From positions 1-64,000 of the forward strand of contig FODP01000003.1 of NCBI GenBank assembly GCA_900110395.1: a stretch of DNA of 64,000 nucleotides, written 5' to 3'. This DNA is from Rhodospirillales bacterium URHD0017. GTDB lineage: Bacteria > Pseudomonadota > Alphaproteobacteria > Reyranellales > Reyranellaceae. Below the pieces are notes generated by a model. That model saw only the letters and a list, made by a program, of their open reading frames with translations. It was not told the origin of the DNA and searched no databases. Position numbers and translations under genes: made by a program. Shown here one piece after another: positions 17,019-25,580 of the stretch (its first letter is position 1; every line of letters starts with the position of its first letter).

Positions 17019-17606
17019 TTGAAGCTCGGTATCGTCTCCGACCTGCATTGCAACATCGATGGCCTCGATCGGGCGTTGGAGACCATGGGACCCATCGATG
17101 CCCTGCTGTGTCTCGGCGACAGCATCAACGAGTATGGCTTCTCGAATGCGGTGATCGGCCGGCTGCGCGAGCGCGGCGCCCTCACCATCCTGGGCAATCA
17201 CGAGGAGGTCTTCCTCGGCGCGGCCGGCGTGCGGGCGCGGTCCCGGGCGGACATCGACCGGCCCTTGCTCGGCTGGCTCGCCGAGCAACCCCATCGGCGC
17301 GCGCTGCGGATCGGCGGCAAGCGCATCCTGATGGTGCATTCGACGCCATGGGAGCCGCGCGGCAGTTATGTCATGCCCACCAGCTCCGAGCTGGACCGCT
17401 TCGGCGAGGCCGACGCCGACATCGTGCTCTACGGCCATACGCACCGCCAGGTCGTCCGTCGCATCGGGCGGGTGCTGGTGGTCAATCCCGGCTCGGCCGG
17501 CGATGGCCGCGACCCGCGCAATGGCCGGCAGTTGAGCTGCGCCGTGCTCGACACGGTGACGGAAGAGGTCGTCGTCCAGGATTTCCCGGCGCGACCCTTA
17601 CAGTGA
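17019..17606 (+). CDS. Metallophosphoesterase family protein (YfcE-like)
   Basis: A 195-residue calcineurin-like phosphoesterase with all metal motifs in order: DLHCN (residues ~8), GDSINE, GNHEEV, MVHSTPW and YGHTHRQV. The compact length matches the class III YfcE/MJ0936 type, which hydrolyses phosphodiesters in vitro. The start is TTG at 17019, immediately giving MKLGIVSDLH, and no better start exists downstream. It follows the dioxygenase gene by 20 bases and its end overlaps the convergent MFS gene by nine bases. Confidence 0.9.
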   Translation: MKLGIVSDLHCNIDGLDRALETMGPIDALLCLGDSINEYGFSNAVIGRLRERGALTILGNHEEVFLGAAGVRARSRADIDRPLLGWLAEQPHRRALRIGGKRILMVHSTPWEPRGSYVMPTSSELDRFGEADADIVLYGHTHRQVVRRIGRVLVVNPGSAGDGRDPRNGRQLSCAVLDTVTEEVVVQDFPARPLQ

Positions 17607-18833
17607 AATGGCACGCCCGCGTCGGGCCGTCGCCATCGCTAGCGCAGCGAGCGCCTGAAGCGCCGCGGTCAACGCCAGTGCCCAGCTATAGCCGTCCGGA
17701 TCCCAGCCGTCCGACGCGGTGCGCGGCCAGAGATCGAGGATCCAGCCGATCGTCGCCTGGACCAGGAAAGCACCACCCAGCGTCAGCGTGTTCACGGCCG
17801 TCGAGACCCGCCCGGTCTGCTCGGGCGGAAACATCTGGCACACCGCGATATAGCCCACGGGTCCGGCCGTACCGAGCATGGCGATCGCCAGCCAAAGCAC
17901 GAGCACGACCGAGGACCGGCTCGGCTGCAGCATGAGGCCGGCCTGCAGCAGCACCATGCAGACAAGGCACACGATCGGAACGAGAAAGGGCGGCAAGCCG
18001 GCCGCGTTCGCCCGGCTGGCGGCGCCGCCGGTCAGCATGCTGCCCGCGACCATCGCGAAGGTGTAGAGCAGCAGCACGCCGGCGCGGGCCGGTCCGTCCA
18101 TGCCGGCGACGTCGCGCAGCCAGGGGCCTGCCCAAAGGCCCAGGTAGGCAAAGTTGAACATCGACAGCGTCGCAACCGCCGGACCGAACCGCCAGAAGGT
18201 CCGCGAGGCGAGGATGCGACCGCTCAAGGCGATGTCGCCGCGCAGGGTTCGCGCCGGACCAGAGGTGCGCGGCTTGTCCGGCACCGACAGGAAAATCCAC
18301 GCCGCCACGCCAAGCGCCAGCAGGCACAGAACCCAGAAGACGCCCCGCCAGCCGAACGCGGGCAGCATGGCCTGGACGGGCGACGTGGTGAGCGCGCTGC
18401 CGAGCGCGCCGATCGCCGTCGCGATGCCGGTCACGTAGGCGACCCGGCTGCGTTCGAACCAGTCGGCGTGCGCCTTGATCAGCGCCATCAGGCCGGCCGA
18501 AATGCCGACGCCCAGCACGATCCGCGCCGCGGCGAGACCGGCAAAGCCCGGCGACAGCGCGAACGTCGCGAAGCCGATCGCCGCCAGCACCATCAGCACG
18601 GTCTGCACGCGCCGCGGCCCGAAGGCATCGAGCGCGACGCCGAGCGGCAGTTGTGTGGCCGCATAGGCGGCGAACAGGCAGGCTGCCAGCACGCCGAGCT
18701 CGATCGCCGACAGGCCGAGCTCGACGGCGAGCACGGGGCCGACGATCGCCATCACCGTCCGCGCCGACTGGTTCAGGAAGTTTGCCGCGGCCAGCGGAAA
18801 GGTCACACGCGCCAGCATCCGGGAGACCAGCAT
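17598..18833 (-). CDS. MFS transporter
   Basis: A 411-residue major facilitator with about twelve hydrophobic segments. The loop 2-3 motif region reads LPLGVALDAFGPRRVQT, a form of the canonical G-x-x-x-D-R/K-x-G-R-R motif, and ARIVLGVGISAGLMALIKA lies in TM4. The C-terminal half repeats the fold (PEQTGRVSTAVNTLTLGG). The start ATG directly abuts the stop of the upstream LLM gene, so the two are almost certainly cotranscribed. Substrate is unknown; an organic compound metabolised by the LLM enzyme is a plausible guess. Confidence 0.9.
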   Translation of the reverse strand: MLVSRMLARVTFPLAAANFLNQSARTVMAIVGPVLAVELGLSAIELGVLAACLFAAYAATQLPLGVALDAFGPRRVQTVLMVLAAIGFATFALSPGFAGLAAARIVLGVGISAGLMALIKAHADWFERSRVAYVTGIATAIGALGSALTTSPVQAMLPAFGWRGVFWVLCLLALGVAAWIFLSVPDKPRTSGPARTLRGDIALSGRILASRTFWRFGPAVATLSMFNFAYLGLWAGPWLRDVAGMDGPARAGVLLLYTFAMVAGSMLTGGAASRANAAGLPPFLVPIVCLVCMVLLQAGLMLQPSRSSVVLVLWLAIAMLGTAGPVGYIAVCQMFPPEQTGRVSTAVNTLTLGGAFLVQATIGWILDLWPRTASDGWDPDGYSWALALTAALQALAALAMATARRGRAISL

Positions 18834-19799
18834 TCAGGCGAGCTTCGACAGCACGCCGTCGCGGAAGCGATGCATGTTGTCGATCGTGCCCTGCAGGGTC
18901 TGCGCCTCGCCATAACCGAACAGCCGCACATCGACCGAGCTGACGCCGAGGTCTTTCAGCCGCCTGATATCCCCGACCCAGTCGGAGTCGCCGCCCGTGA
19001 ACAGTTCGCCCTCGCCCTCGATGCTGCCGCGCGGACGCACGCCGGGGCCGGAAAGAACCCGATAGGCCAGCGTGATCTCCTTCGGATCGCGGCCGCCGCG
19101 CTGGCAGAACCCGTGGAAGCGCTCCAGCCCCTGCTTGAAGGTCGAGACCGTGTTCATCGGGTGCTGCGGGTTCGTGCCGACTGGATACCAGCCGTGGGCA
19201 TAGCGCACCGTGCGACGCAGCGCCGGCGCGCTTTCGCCGCCCACCCAGATCGGAATCGGCTTCTGCACCGGCTTGGGCGTGAAGACCACGTCGTCGAAGC
19301 TCACATACTTGCCGTTGAATTTCGGCGCCTCGGCGGACCACAGTTCCTGGCACGCGGCCATCCATTCGTCGGTCACGTTGCCGCGATCGTCGAACGGGGC
19401 GGCGCCGATGGCCTCGAACTCCTCGCGGCACCAGCCGACACCGATGCCCAGGGTCAGGCGTCCCTTGGAGATGTAGTCGATGGTGGACAGCACCTTGGCG
19501 GTCAGCACGGCCGGGCGGTGCGGCACCACCATGACCGACAGGACGAAGCGAAGCTTCTTGGTCAGCCCGGCGACGAAGGCCGCGGTCGTCAGCTGCTCGA
19601 GCCAGGCGGCCGAGGCGCCCGCCGGGAACTCGCCGGTCCCGGTATAGGGATACTTCGACTGCAGATTTCGCGGCACCATGATGTGGTCGCTGATCGTGAT
19701 GTAGTCGAAGCCCAGCGCCTCGCCTTCCGTGACGATCCGAACCAGGCTGTCCGGCTCGATCAGCGGACCTGTGGTGGGCAGATTGAAGCCGATCTGCAT
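18834..19799 (-). CDS. LLM-class F420-dependent oxidoreductase
   Basis: A 321-residue luciferase-like monooxygenase. Motifs are MQIGFNLPTTGPLIEPDSL, YITISDHIMVPRNL, LTLGIGVGWCREEFEAIG and PIPIWVGGESAPALRRT. The layout matches the Rv-type F420-dependent subfamily, although FMN use cannot be excluded. It is the first gene of a tight pair with the MFS transporter, with stop and start codons adjacent. It is divergent from a tiny membrane-protein ORF across a 128-bp gap that probably contains its promoter. Confidence 0.92.
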   Translation of the reverse strand: MQIGFNLPTTGPLIEPDSLVRIVTEGEALGFDYITISDHIMVPRNLQSKYPYTGTGEFPAGASAAWLEQLTTAAFVAGLTKKLRFVLSVMVVPHRPAVLTAKVLSTIDYISKGRLTLGIGVGWCREEFEAIGAAPFDDRGNVTDEWMAACQELWSAEAPKFNGKYVSFDDVVFTPKPVQKPIPIWVGGESAPALRRTVRYAHGWYPVGTNPQHPMNTVSTFKQGLERFHGFCQRGGRDPKEITLAYRVLSGPGVRPRGSIEGEGELFTGGDSDWVGDIRRLKDLGVSSVDVRLFGYGEAQTLQGTIDNMHRFRDGVLSKLA

Positions 19800-19927
19800 G
19801 ACGTTCTCCTCCTGCGGGACGAAAAGCCGTTGTCAGCACTCACAGGACGGGGATGGTCCCGAAGGAGCAGTCGTAGATACTCCACAGGCCTGCGCTACCA
19901 CGCTTTGCGACTTCCGGGAGAGGGGCA

Positions 19928-20068
19928 ATGAGCAACTGGAGGGAACGTTTGCTCTGCGGCATCGGGCGTCGCGAGTGGTTTCGTGCGGAGGCAGACGAGG
20001 TCGTCAACGCTGTCACGCTGGTATTGATGGCGGCCTCGGTGGCACTGCTGGCGTCGCTGGTCGTTTAG
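19928..20068 (+). CDS. 46-residue single-pass membrane protein
   Basis: A short ORF, ATG 19928 to TAG 20066-20068, with a strong purine-rich ribosome site (gagagggg) just upstream. The sequence starts MSNWRERLLCGIGRREWF, a basic amphipathic stretch. It ends with one hydrophobic helix (AVTLVLMAASVALLASLVV). Predicted topology is a C-terminal anchor with a cytoplasmic basic head. No family is recognised. It lies alone between a divergent LLM gene and a convergent amidohydrolase gene. Confidence 0.6.
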   Translation: MSNWRERLLCGIGRREWFRAEADEVVNAVTLVLMAASVALLASLVV

Positions 20069-20122
20069 GGCCGACAGCGCCAACGAGACCTTGGTCGAAC
20101 CGTCTTTGAGAGACGCTTCTGC

Positions 20123-21247
20123 TCAGGTGAGGCCATAGAAGCCCATGGCGCCCCCTGCCATGACCTGACGTCTTGTCTCCGGCGACACGCCTTCGAGGCG
20201 ATCCAGCATCATTTTCGGCGCACCGGGGAAGAACCCGTCGGGATGCGGATAGTCGGTCGCCCACAGGATCTTGTGCGGCCCGATATAGTCGGCCAGCACC
20301 TTGATGCTGTTCTCGACCGGCTCGAACGAAATCCAGCAATTGCGTTGAAAAAGCTCGCTTGGCCGCGTCTTCAACCCGCTGTCGTTGAAGCCCTGGTCAT
20401 CGAAATGCCGGTCCATCCGATCCAGCCACGGTGCAATCCAGCCGCCACCGGACTCGAGAAAGCCAATACGGATTTTCGGATGGCGTTCGCAGACGCCGCC
20501 CCAGATCACGCTCATGCAGGCCAGCATCATCTCCATCGTATGCGAGATGATGTGTCGGGCGCCGCGGCCCTCGAAACGGTCGACGCCAACCGTCGGCATG
20601 CCGCTGCTCGCCCCTTCGTGAAAGCCGATCGAAAAATCCAGATTCTCCGCCGCCGTCCAGAACGGCTCATAATCCGGATGATGAATCACCTTCTCGTTAT
20701 AGGGATTGGGCCGAATGAAGCCGCCTCTCATGCCCAATTCCTTGCGGGCGAACGTCATCTCCTCGATCGTCAGATCGACGTCCTGCAGCGGCAGCATCGC
20801 CACGCCGAACAGCCGGTCGGGATAGGGCTTGCAGTAATCGGCAAGCCAACGGTTGTAGGCGCGGCACGTCGCGGCGGCGAGTTTCGGATCGTGTATGGCG
20901 CCTGAGAACAGGCCGAGGCTGGGATAGAGGAAGGCGGCATCGATACCGTCGGCATCCATGTCGGGGATTCGCTTGTGCGGATCGAAGCCGCCCGGCTTGC
21001 CGTCCTTGTAGGCCATGGTATCGGCCTCGACCACGCCCTGGCGGGCGCCGACCGCGCCAATCCGGCCGATGCCGCGCTGGCCGTCGCCAACCACCTGCTC
21101 CTCGATGACGAGGCGCTCCTTGCCGTTTTCGCCTTTCATTATTCGCGGCGCCCTGTCGCGGAAAGCAGGGTCGATGTAATTCTCCCAGAGATCGAGTGGC
21201 TCGAGGATGTGGCCGTCGGCATCGATGACGTTATAGACGCGTCCCAT
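20123..21247 (-). CDS. Amidohydrolase family protein (ACMSD-like)
   Basis: A 374-residue amidohydrolase_2 protein. Its metal-binding start IDADGHILEP replaces the usual HxH by DxH, as in many ACMSD-type hydrolases/decarboxylases. Later blocks are PNPYNEKVIHHPDYEPFW, SIGFHEGASSG with a metal His, and the conserved C-terminal KILWATDYPHPDGFFPGAP bearing the catalytic Asp. Members hydrolyse or decarboxylate aromatic or cyclic acids. The next gene downstream of its start is an extended SDR on the same strand (84-bp gap), suggesting a shared pathway. Confidence 0.9.
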   Translation of the reverse strand: MGRVYNVIDADGHILEPLDLWENYIDPAFRDRAPRIMKGENGKERLVIEEQVVGDGQRGIGRIGAVGARQGVVEADTMAYKDGKPGGFDPHKRIPDMDADGIDAAFLYPSLGLFSGAIHDPKLAAATCRAYNRWLADYCKPYPDRLFGVAMLPLQDVDLTIEEMTFARKELGMRGGFIRPNPYNEKVIHHPDYEPFWTAAENLDFSIGFHEGASSGMPTVGVDRFEGRGARHIISHTMEMMLACMSVIWGGVCERHPKIRIGFLESGGGWIAPWLDRMDRHFDDQGFNDSGLKTRPSELFQRNCWISFEPVENSIKVLADYIGPHKILWATDYPHPDGFFPGAPKMMLDRLEGVSPETRRQVMAGGAMGFYGLT

Positions 21248-21331
21248 GGCTCTGCTCCTCTTCAGTTGGAAAGCGCAGGCTAAAGAACCGACCGAACAAC
21301 CCAGAAATAGTCCTCTTTGTCCTCGACCGCA

Positions 21332-22273
21332 TCAATGGGGCGCGAGTTCCGGAAGGCCTTCTGCCTTGCGGACGTCGTTGATGATCTGCAGCACCCGCTC
21401 ACGGTACGGCCGGTACTGCATCCCGAATTCCGAAACCAGCCGGGTATTGTCGATGAGATAGTTGCCCGAGAGTTCCCGGCCGCCCGTCTCCTTGTCGAAG
21501 CTGATCTGCGCATCGGGCAGGTAGCCGCGCACGATATCGGCCAGGTCGCCCAGGCTGATCGCCTGGCCGCCGGAGTTGTAGACCCAGTGTTGCGGCTTGT
21601 CGGTCATGATCACGCGGGCAAAGATCTCGGCGATTTCGTCGACATGAATGGGGCAGCGCATCGCGTCCCTGTAAGGGAACTTCACCGGCTTGCCGCGCGC
21701 CGGGTTGGTGATGCAGAACACATGATCGACCGAGCCGACGATCTTGTCCGGCCCGGTGACGTTGGCGGGCCGGATCGCGGTGATCTCCATGCCATGCTTG
21801 TCGCGGTAGTCCTGGGCCTGCCACTCGTTGAAGATCTTGTGCATCGCGTATTGCACGTGGCCATGGCGAAAATCGTCCTCGGTGACCATGCGGTCGCCGA
21901 AGAATTTCTGTTCGCCGCTGACCGCCAGCGAGCTGGCATAGGCAACCCGGTTGCAGCCGGCGAGGCGCGCCGCCTCGAACACGTTGTCCATGCCGAGGAC
22001 GTTGAGCTTGAAGGCGGCTCGCGGCCGGTGCTCGCTTCCAATCCAATAGGCGAGGTTGATGACCCGGTTGGGCTTCGCCGCGGTCATCGCCGCCATGACG
22101 TCATCGAACTGACTGACATCGCCCCGCACGACCTTCACCTGGTTGCCAAGCTGGCCGAAGTCGGCGGTCTGCGGGTTGATATCCATGCAGACAATCTCTT
22201 CGCCGCGCTGCGCCAGGAGCGGAACGAGCCGTCTCCCGATGAACCCGGTGCCACCGGCGATAAAGGTCGTCAT
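21332..22273 (-). CDS. NAD-dependent epimerase/dehydratase (extended SDR)
   Basis: A 313-residue extended SDR. The N-terminal Rossmann motif is GGTGFIGRRLVPLL. VCMDIN has the acidic residue that selects NAD(H). YASSLAVSG carries the Ser and QYAMHKIFNE the YxxxK pair. Substrate-region blocks GMEITAIRPANVTGP and HVDEIAEIFARVI follow. It is complete. Such enzymes epimerise or reduce nucleotide sugars and related carbonyls. It precedes the amidohydrolase on the same strand. Confidence 0.92.
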   Translation of the reverse strand: MTTFIAGGTGFIGRRLVPLLAQRGEEIVCMDINPQTADFGQLGNQVKVVRGDVSQFDDVMAAMTAAKPNRVINLAYWIGSEHRPRAAFKLNVLGMDNVFEAARLAGCNRVAYASSLAVSGEQKFFGDRMVTEDDFRHGHVQYAMHKIFNEWQAQDYRDKHGMEITAIRPANVTGPDKIVGSVDHVFCITNPARGKPVKFPYRDAMRCPIHVDEIAEIFARVIMTDKPQHWVYNSGGQAISLGDLADIVRGYLPDAQISFDKETGGRELSGNYLIDNTRLVSEFGMQYRPYRERVLQIINDVRKAEGLPELAPH

Positions 22274-22298
22274 GGATCCCGTCCCTCTGTCGTCGTCG

Positions 22299-22481
22299 CT
22301 ATTGGTACGCCGCCTTTACCGTCCGGGCGAGTTCCTCGGTCAGCTCATCGGTCGGCCCCTCCGATTCGCTGTCACTGGGCTTCGTCGATTTGGTCATCGC
22401 CGTCACGCCGGGCAGCGTGATCAGCCGCCGGCCAACTTTCACCCGCTCGCCCGCTCCTGGAAGGCGTCTTTTCTTGATCAT
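22299..22481 (-). CDS. Small protein with AGxRVxVGRR module (copy 1)
   Basis: A 60-residue protein starting at ATG 22481 with AGGA about seven bases upstream. The core RRLPGAGERVKVGRRLITLPG, then VTAMTK, closely matches the start of the neighbouring larger protein at 22523-22939 (LKAGDRVRVGRRAMSVPGVP and SMTDD). The rest is an acidic, Ser-rich tail ending in a short helix (ELTEELARTVKAAY). The module looks like a small beta-barrel or hairpin (SH3-like) by pattern. No named family is recognised. It is 25 bp downstream of the SDR start, so it may be the first gene of that transcript. Confidence 0.6.
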   Translation of the reverse strand: MIKKRRLPGAGERVKVGRRLITLPGVTAMTKSTKPSDSESEGPTDELTEELARTVKAAYQ

Positions 22482-22522
22482 GCGCAATCCTGCTGTGCGG
22501 CCGACACCGAGTAAACCCGGAA

Positions 22523-22939
22523 TCAGCCCGCCCGAATGTCTTGATCGTCCAGTATTTCCAAAATTTCCAGATCGCAGATCGATACCCAGGTGACGCCGTT
22601 GGGCCAATACGACGGGCATTGCATCATTGCCTGTGTCCCATGGGACGCCACGTCGGTTTCGCCGACGCGTCGAAAGACGTCCTCCCTGCCGATAAAGCGC
22701 TCGAGGCCTGGCGCCAACCTGTCGCTACTCTTCGGACGGAAGATCGCACGCACGCGATCCAGATGCTGGACAGCGTCGCGGTTGATCGCCGGTTGCCGAT
22801 CGGAGGCGCGAGCGGGCACGCTTGCCTCTGTCGGCCGGTCCCCATCATCTGTCATCGAGGGCACGCCAGGCACGCTCATGGCGCGCCGTCCAACGCGCAC
22901 GCGGTCGCCGGCCTTCAAAGAACGTCCCTTCCACCTCAT
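22523..22939 (-). CDS. Hypothetical protein with AGxRVxVGRR module (copy 2)
   Basis: A 138-residue protein starting at ATG 22939 with AGGA upstream. Residues 1-35 (MRWKGRSLKAGDRVRVGRRA and MSVPGVPSMTDD) match copy 1. A linker rich in polar residues follows. The remainder, with VRAIFRPKSSDRLAPGLERF, IGREDVFRRVGETDVASHG and WVSICDLEILEI, looks like a second compact domain. Function unknown. The tandem arrangement with copy 1 (41 bp apart, same strand) suggests duplication of the N-terminal module. It is divergent from the sterol-desaturase-like gene. Confidence 0.6.
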   Translation of the reverse strand: MRWKGRSLKAGDRVRVGRRAMSVPGVPSMTDDGDRPTEASVPARASDRQPAINRDAVQHLDRVRAIFRPKSSDRLAPGLERFIGREDVFRRVGETDVASHGTQAMMQCPSYWPNGVTWVSICDLEILEILDDQDIRAG

Positions 22940-23071
22940 CGGTCGATCCTGACACGGGTCGTCTGCCGCCGACAATACAGACGACACAATTGGCAGCCGC
23001 CTCAACATGGCCGCGATACGCTAGGAGATTAAACCGATCGGTGCGGGCGTGTGCCGACCAGCGCGGGTGCC

Positions 23072-24223
23072 ATGAAGCCGACATCGATCCTGAAGAAGCC
23101 TACCGCCGTCTTTCACCAGTCCGGTTCCCTTGACGTCGGTCAAGGCAAGATCACCGGGATCATCGCCCTGACACTGGGCGGCCTCGCCGTGCTGTCGGTG
23201 CTGGCCTTCCACTTTCCCGAATACTTGACCACGCCGGATCTGCGCAGGAAGTACGACGTGAACGTGCTGCGCGAGATCCTGCTCGTCGGGATGGTGATCG
23301 GCGGCGGTCTTGCCCTCGCCAACCTCATTCGATTGCGCAATCGCTGGCTGAACGGCACCGCCCTGATCCTGATCGGAATAGCGGCCGCCGCAGGCGGCCA
23401 TCGCGTTCCGGTCGGCGACTTTCCCGACAACACACCCTATATCGGCCTCGACTGGTTCGTCCTCGACCTGCTGGGCTCCAGCCTGGTGTTCATCCTGATC
23501 GAGAAGCTGTTTCCGCTGCATCGCGGACAGCCTGTCTTCAGGCCGGACTGGCAGGTCGACTTCACGCATTTCGTGATCAACCACCTTCTCGTCGGACTGG
23601 CGCTGGTGATCGTCAACTTCGCCATCCACCGCCTGTTCGGCTGGCTGGTCTGGCCGCCGCTTCAGAAGTGGGTCGGCGGGCTGCCGTTCTTCGCCGAGCT
23701 GTTCGGGGCGCTGCTGGTCGCCGATCTGGTGCAGTACTGGACGCACCGCGCATACCACGAGATTCCGTTCCTGTGGCGCTTCCACGCCGTGCATCACAGC
23801 GCCAAGCACATGGACTGGATGGCCGGCTCCCGGCTGCACCTGTTCGAGCTTTTGACCACCCGCGTGTCGATCCTGGGCGTGCTCTACGTGCTGGGCTTCA
23901 CCGAGGCGGTCATGAACGTCTACATCGTCATCGTCGGCTTCCAGGCCGTGTTCAACCACGCCAATGTGGCACTTCCGACTGTCTTTGCCCGGGCGCCGCT
24001 GAAGTGGCTGATCGTGACACCCGACTTCCATCACTGGCATCACAGCTCGGAGCGCGAGGCGATCGACCGCAACTACGCCGCCCATTTCGCCTTCATCGAC
24101 TATCTGTTCGGCACCGCCGTGAAATCAGACCGGCGTTTCCCGGGGCAGTATGGCGTGCTGGGCGACTACATGCCGGGAAGCTACTTCCGGCAGCAGCTTT
24201 TCCCCTTTACCTGGCGGCATTGA
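23072..24223 (+). CDS. Sterol desaturase / fatty-acid hydroxylase superfamily membrane protein
   Basis: A 383-residue integral membrane di-iron protein. Histidine clusters appear in order: QYWTHRAYHEIP (HRxxH), RFHAVHHSAKHMDW (HxxHH) and DFHHWHHSSE (HHxHH), following several hydrophobic helices from residue 30 onward. Family members hydroxylate or desaturate lipids using O2 and an electron donor. The ATG at 23072 is preferred to an in-frame GTG 21 bases upstream. It is followed by an LLM oxidoreductase gene. The substrate could be a hopanoid, sterol or fatty acid; the sequence does not say. Confidence 0.92.
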   Translation: MKPTSILKKPTAVFHQSGSLDVGQGKITGIIALTLGGLAVLSVLAFHFPEYLTTPDLRRKYDVNVLREILLVGMVIGGGLALANLIRLRNRWLNGTALILIGIAAAAGGHRVPVGDFPDNTPYIGLDWFVLDLLGSSLVFILIEKLFPLHRGQPVFRPDWQVDFTHFVINHLLVGLALVIVNFAIHRLFGWLVWPPLQKWVGGLPFFAELFGALLVADLVQYWTHRAYHEIPFLWRFHAVHHSAKHMDWMAGSRLHLFELLTTRVSILGVLYVLGFTEAVMNVYIVIVGFQAVFNHANVALPTVFARAPLKWLIVTPDFHHWHHSSEREAIDRNYAAHFAFIDYLFGTAVKSDRRFPGQYGVLGDYMPGSYFRQQLFPFTWRH

Positions 24224-24338
24224 TTCGCCGCGACGGCGCCAGGCCCCGTCTTGACCAGTGAAACGGCAGCGCTGTCCGGCCCTTTGCATTCCCACCGTTT
24301 TTGCGCATGCTGGCCGGAGCACCCGGAAGGAACAGCGC

Positions 24339-25550
24339 ATGAAGTTCGGCATCTTCTATGAGTTGCAGCTCCCCCGCCCCTGGAAGGAGGGCGACGAGCA
24401 CCGGCTGTACCAGAACGCGCTCTCCCAGCTCGAGCTCGCCGACAAGCTCGGCTACGACTATGCCTGGGAGGTCGAGCACCACTTCCTCGAGGAGTACTCG
24501 CACTCGCCCTCGCCCGCCTCGTTCCTGGCGGCGGCCAGCCAGCGCACCAAGCAGATCAGGCTGGGCCACGGCATCCTGCAGCTCACCACAAACCATCCCG
24601 CCCACATCGCCGAGCGTGTCGCCTGCCTCGATTTGCTGTCGAGCGGCCGGGCCGAGTTCGGCATGGGCGAGAGCGCCTCGATCACCGAGCTGGAACCCTT
24701 CGACATCACCATGGAGAACAAGCGCGAGGTCTTCGAGGAGGCCGTGCGCGCCATCGTCCCGATGTTCAAGGACGGGCCCAGCGAGCACAAGGGCAAGTAC
24801 TTCGACTTCCCGCTGCGCATGGTGGTGCCGAAGCCGATGCAGAAGCCGCATCCGCCGCTCTGGGTCGCCTGCTCGCAGCTGGAAACGCTGGCCAAGTGCG
24901 GCGAATGGGGCATGGGCGCGCTCGGCTTCCAGTTCGTCTCGGCCGACGCCGCGCACGCCTGGGTGCACGCCTACTACAACGCCTTCGTGAAGCGGCAGAA
25001 GCTTCTGGCCGACTACAAGACCAACCCCAACATCGCGCTGGTCTCGTTCTTCATGTGCGCCAAGACCGACGAGGAGGCGCGCGCCCGCGCCGACGGCGAC
25101 ACCTTCTTCCAGTTCTCGCTGCGCTTCTACGGCGCGTCGAGCGACCGCCGCCGGCCGCCCGCCGGCACGGTCAACATGTGGGAAGAGTACCAGAAGTGGA
25201 AGGCGGCCAATCCCGAGGCCCATGCCGCGGCCCTGCGCGGCGGCCTGATCGGCTCACCCGACACGATCCGCCGCAAGCTGCGCAGGTTCCAGGAGTCCAA
25301 CATCGACCAGGTCGTGCTGCTGAACCAGGCCGGCAAGAACACCCACGAGCACATCTGCGAATCGCTGGAACTGTTCGCCAAGGAAGTGATGCCCGAGTTC
25401 CAGGAGGCGCATCCCGAGCTGCTCAAGTGGAAGGAGCGGGTGCTGAACCGCGAGATCGAGCTCGCGGAGATCGACACCTCGGCCTTCACGGACCGCTACG
25501 GCGGCACCATGAAGGCGATCGCGCCGGCCAAGGCACAAGCCGCGGAATAG
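24339..25550 (+). CDS. LLM-class flavin-dependent oxidoreductase (long form)
   Basis: A 403-residue luciferase-like monooxygenase, longer than the other copies here. Blocks include MKFGIFYELQLPRPW, YDYAWEVEHHFLEEYSHSP, LSSGRAEFGMGES, HPPLWVACSQLETLAKCGEWG and the late GLIGSPDTIRRKLRRFQES. The EHHF motif is typical of alkanal/luciferase-type monooxygenases using reduced FMN. GGAAGGA precedes ATG 24339, which is favoured over an upstream frame start at 24258. It lies 115 bp after the sterol-desaturase-like gene on the same strand, so both may act on the same lipid or hydrocarbon substrate. Confidence 0.92.
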   Translation: MKFGIFYELQLPRPWKEGDEHRLYQNALSQLELADKLGYDYAWEVEHHFLEEYSHSPSPASFLAAASQRTKQIRLGHGILQLTTNHPAHIAERVACLDLLSSGRAEFGMGESASITELEPFDITMENKREVFEEAVRAIVPMFKDGPSEHKGKYFDFPLRMVVPKPMQKPHPPLWVACSQLETLAKCGEWGMGALGFQFVSADAAHAWVHAYYNAFVKRQKLLADYKTNPNIALVSFFMCAKTDEEARARADGDTFFQFSLRFYGASSDRRRPPAGTVNMWEEYQKWKAANPEAHAAALRGGLIGSPDTIRRKLRRFQESNIDQVVLLNQAGKNTHEHICESLELFAKEVMPEFQEAHPELLKWKERVLNREIELAEIDTSAFTDRYGGTMKAIAPAKAQAAE

Positions 25551-25580
25551 GGCAGCAGAATAGGCTAACCTCCGCCGGAG

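Noticed and set aside
17686-19839. Long minus-strand ORF (717 codons) across the MFS and LLM genes
   Set aside because: It is a shifted frame over two recognisable genes and has the Arg/Gly-rich composition of a GC shadow.
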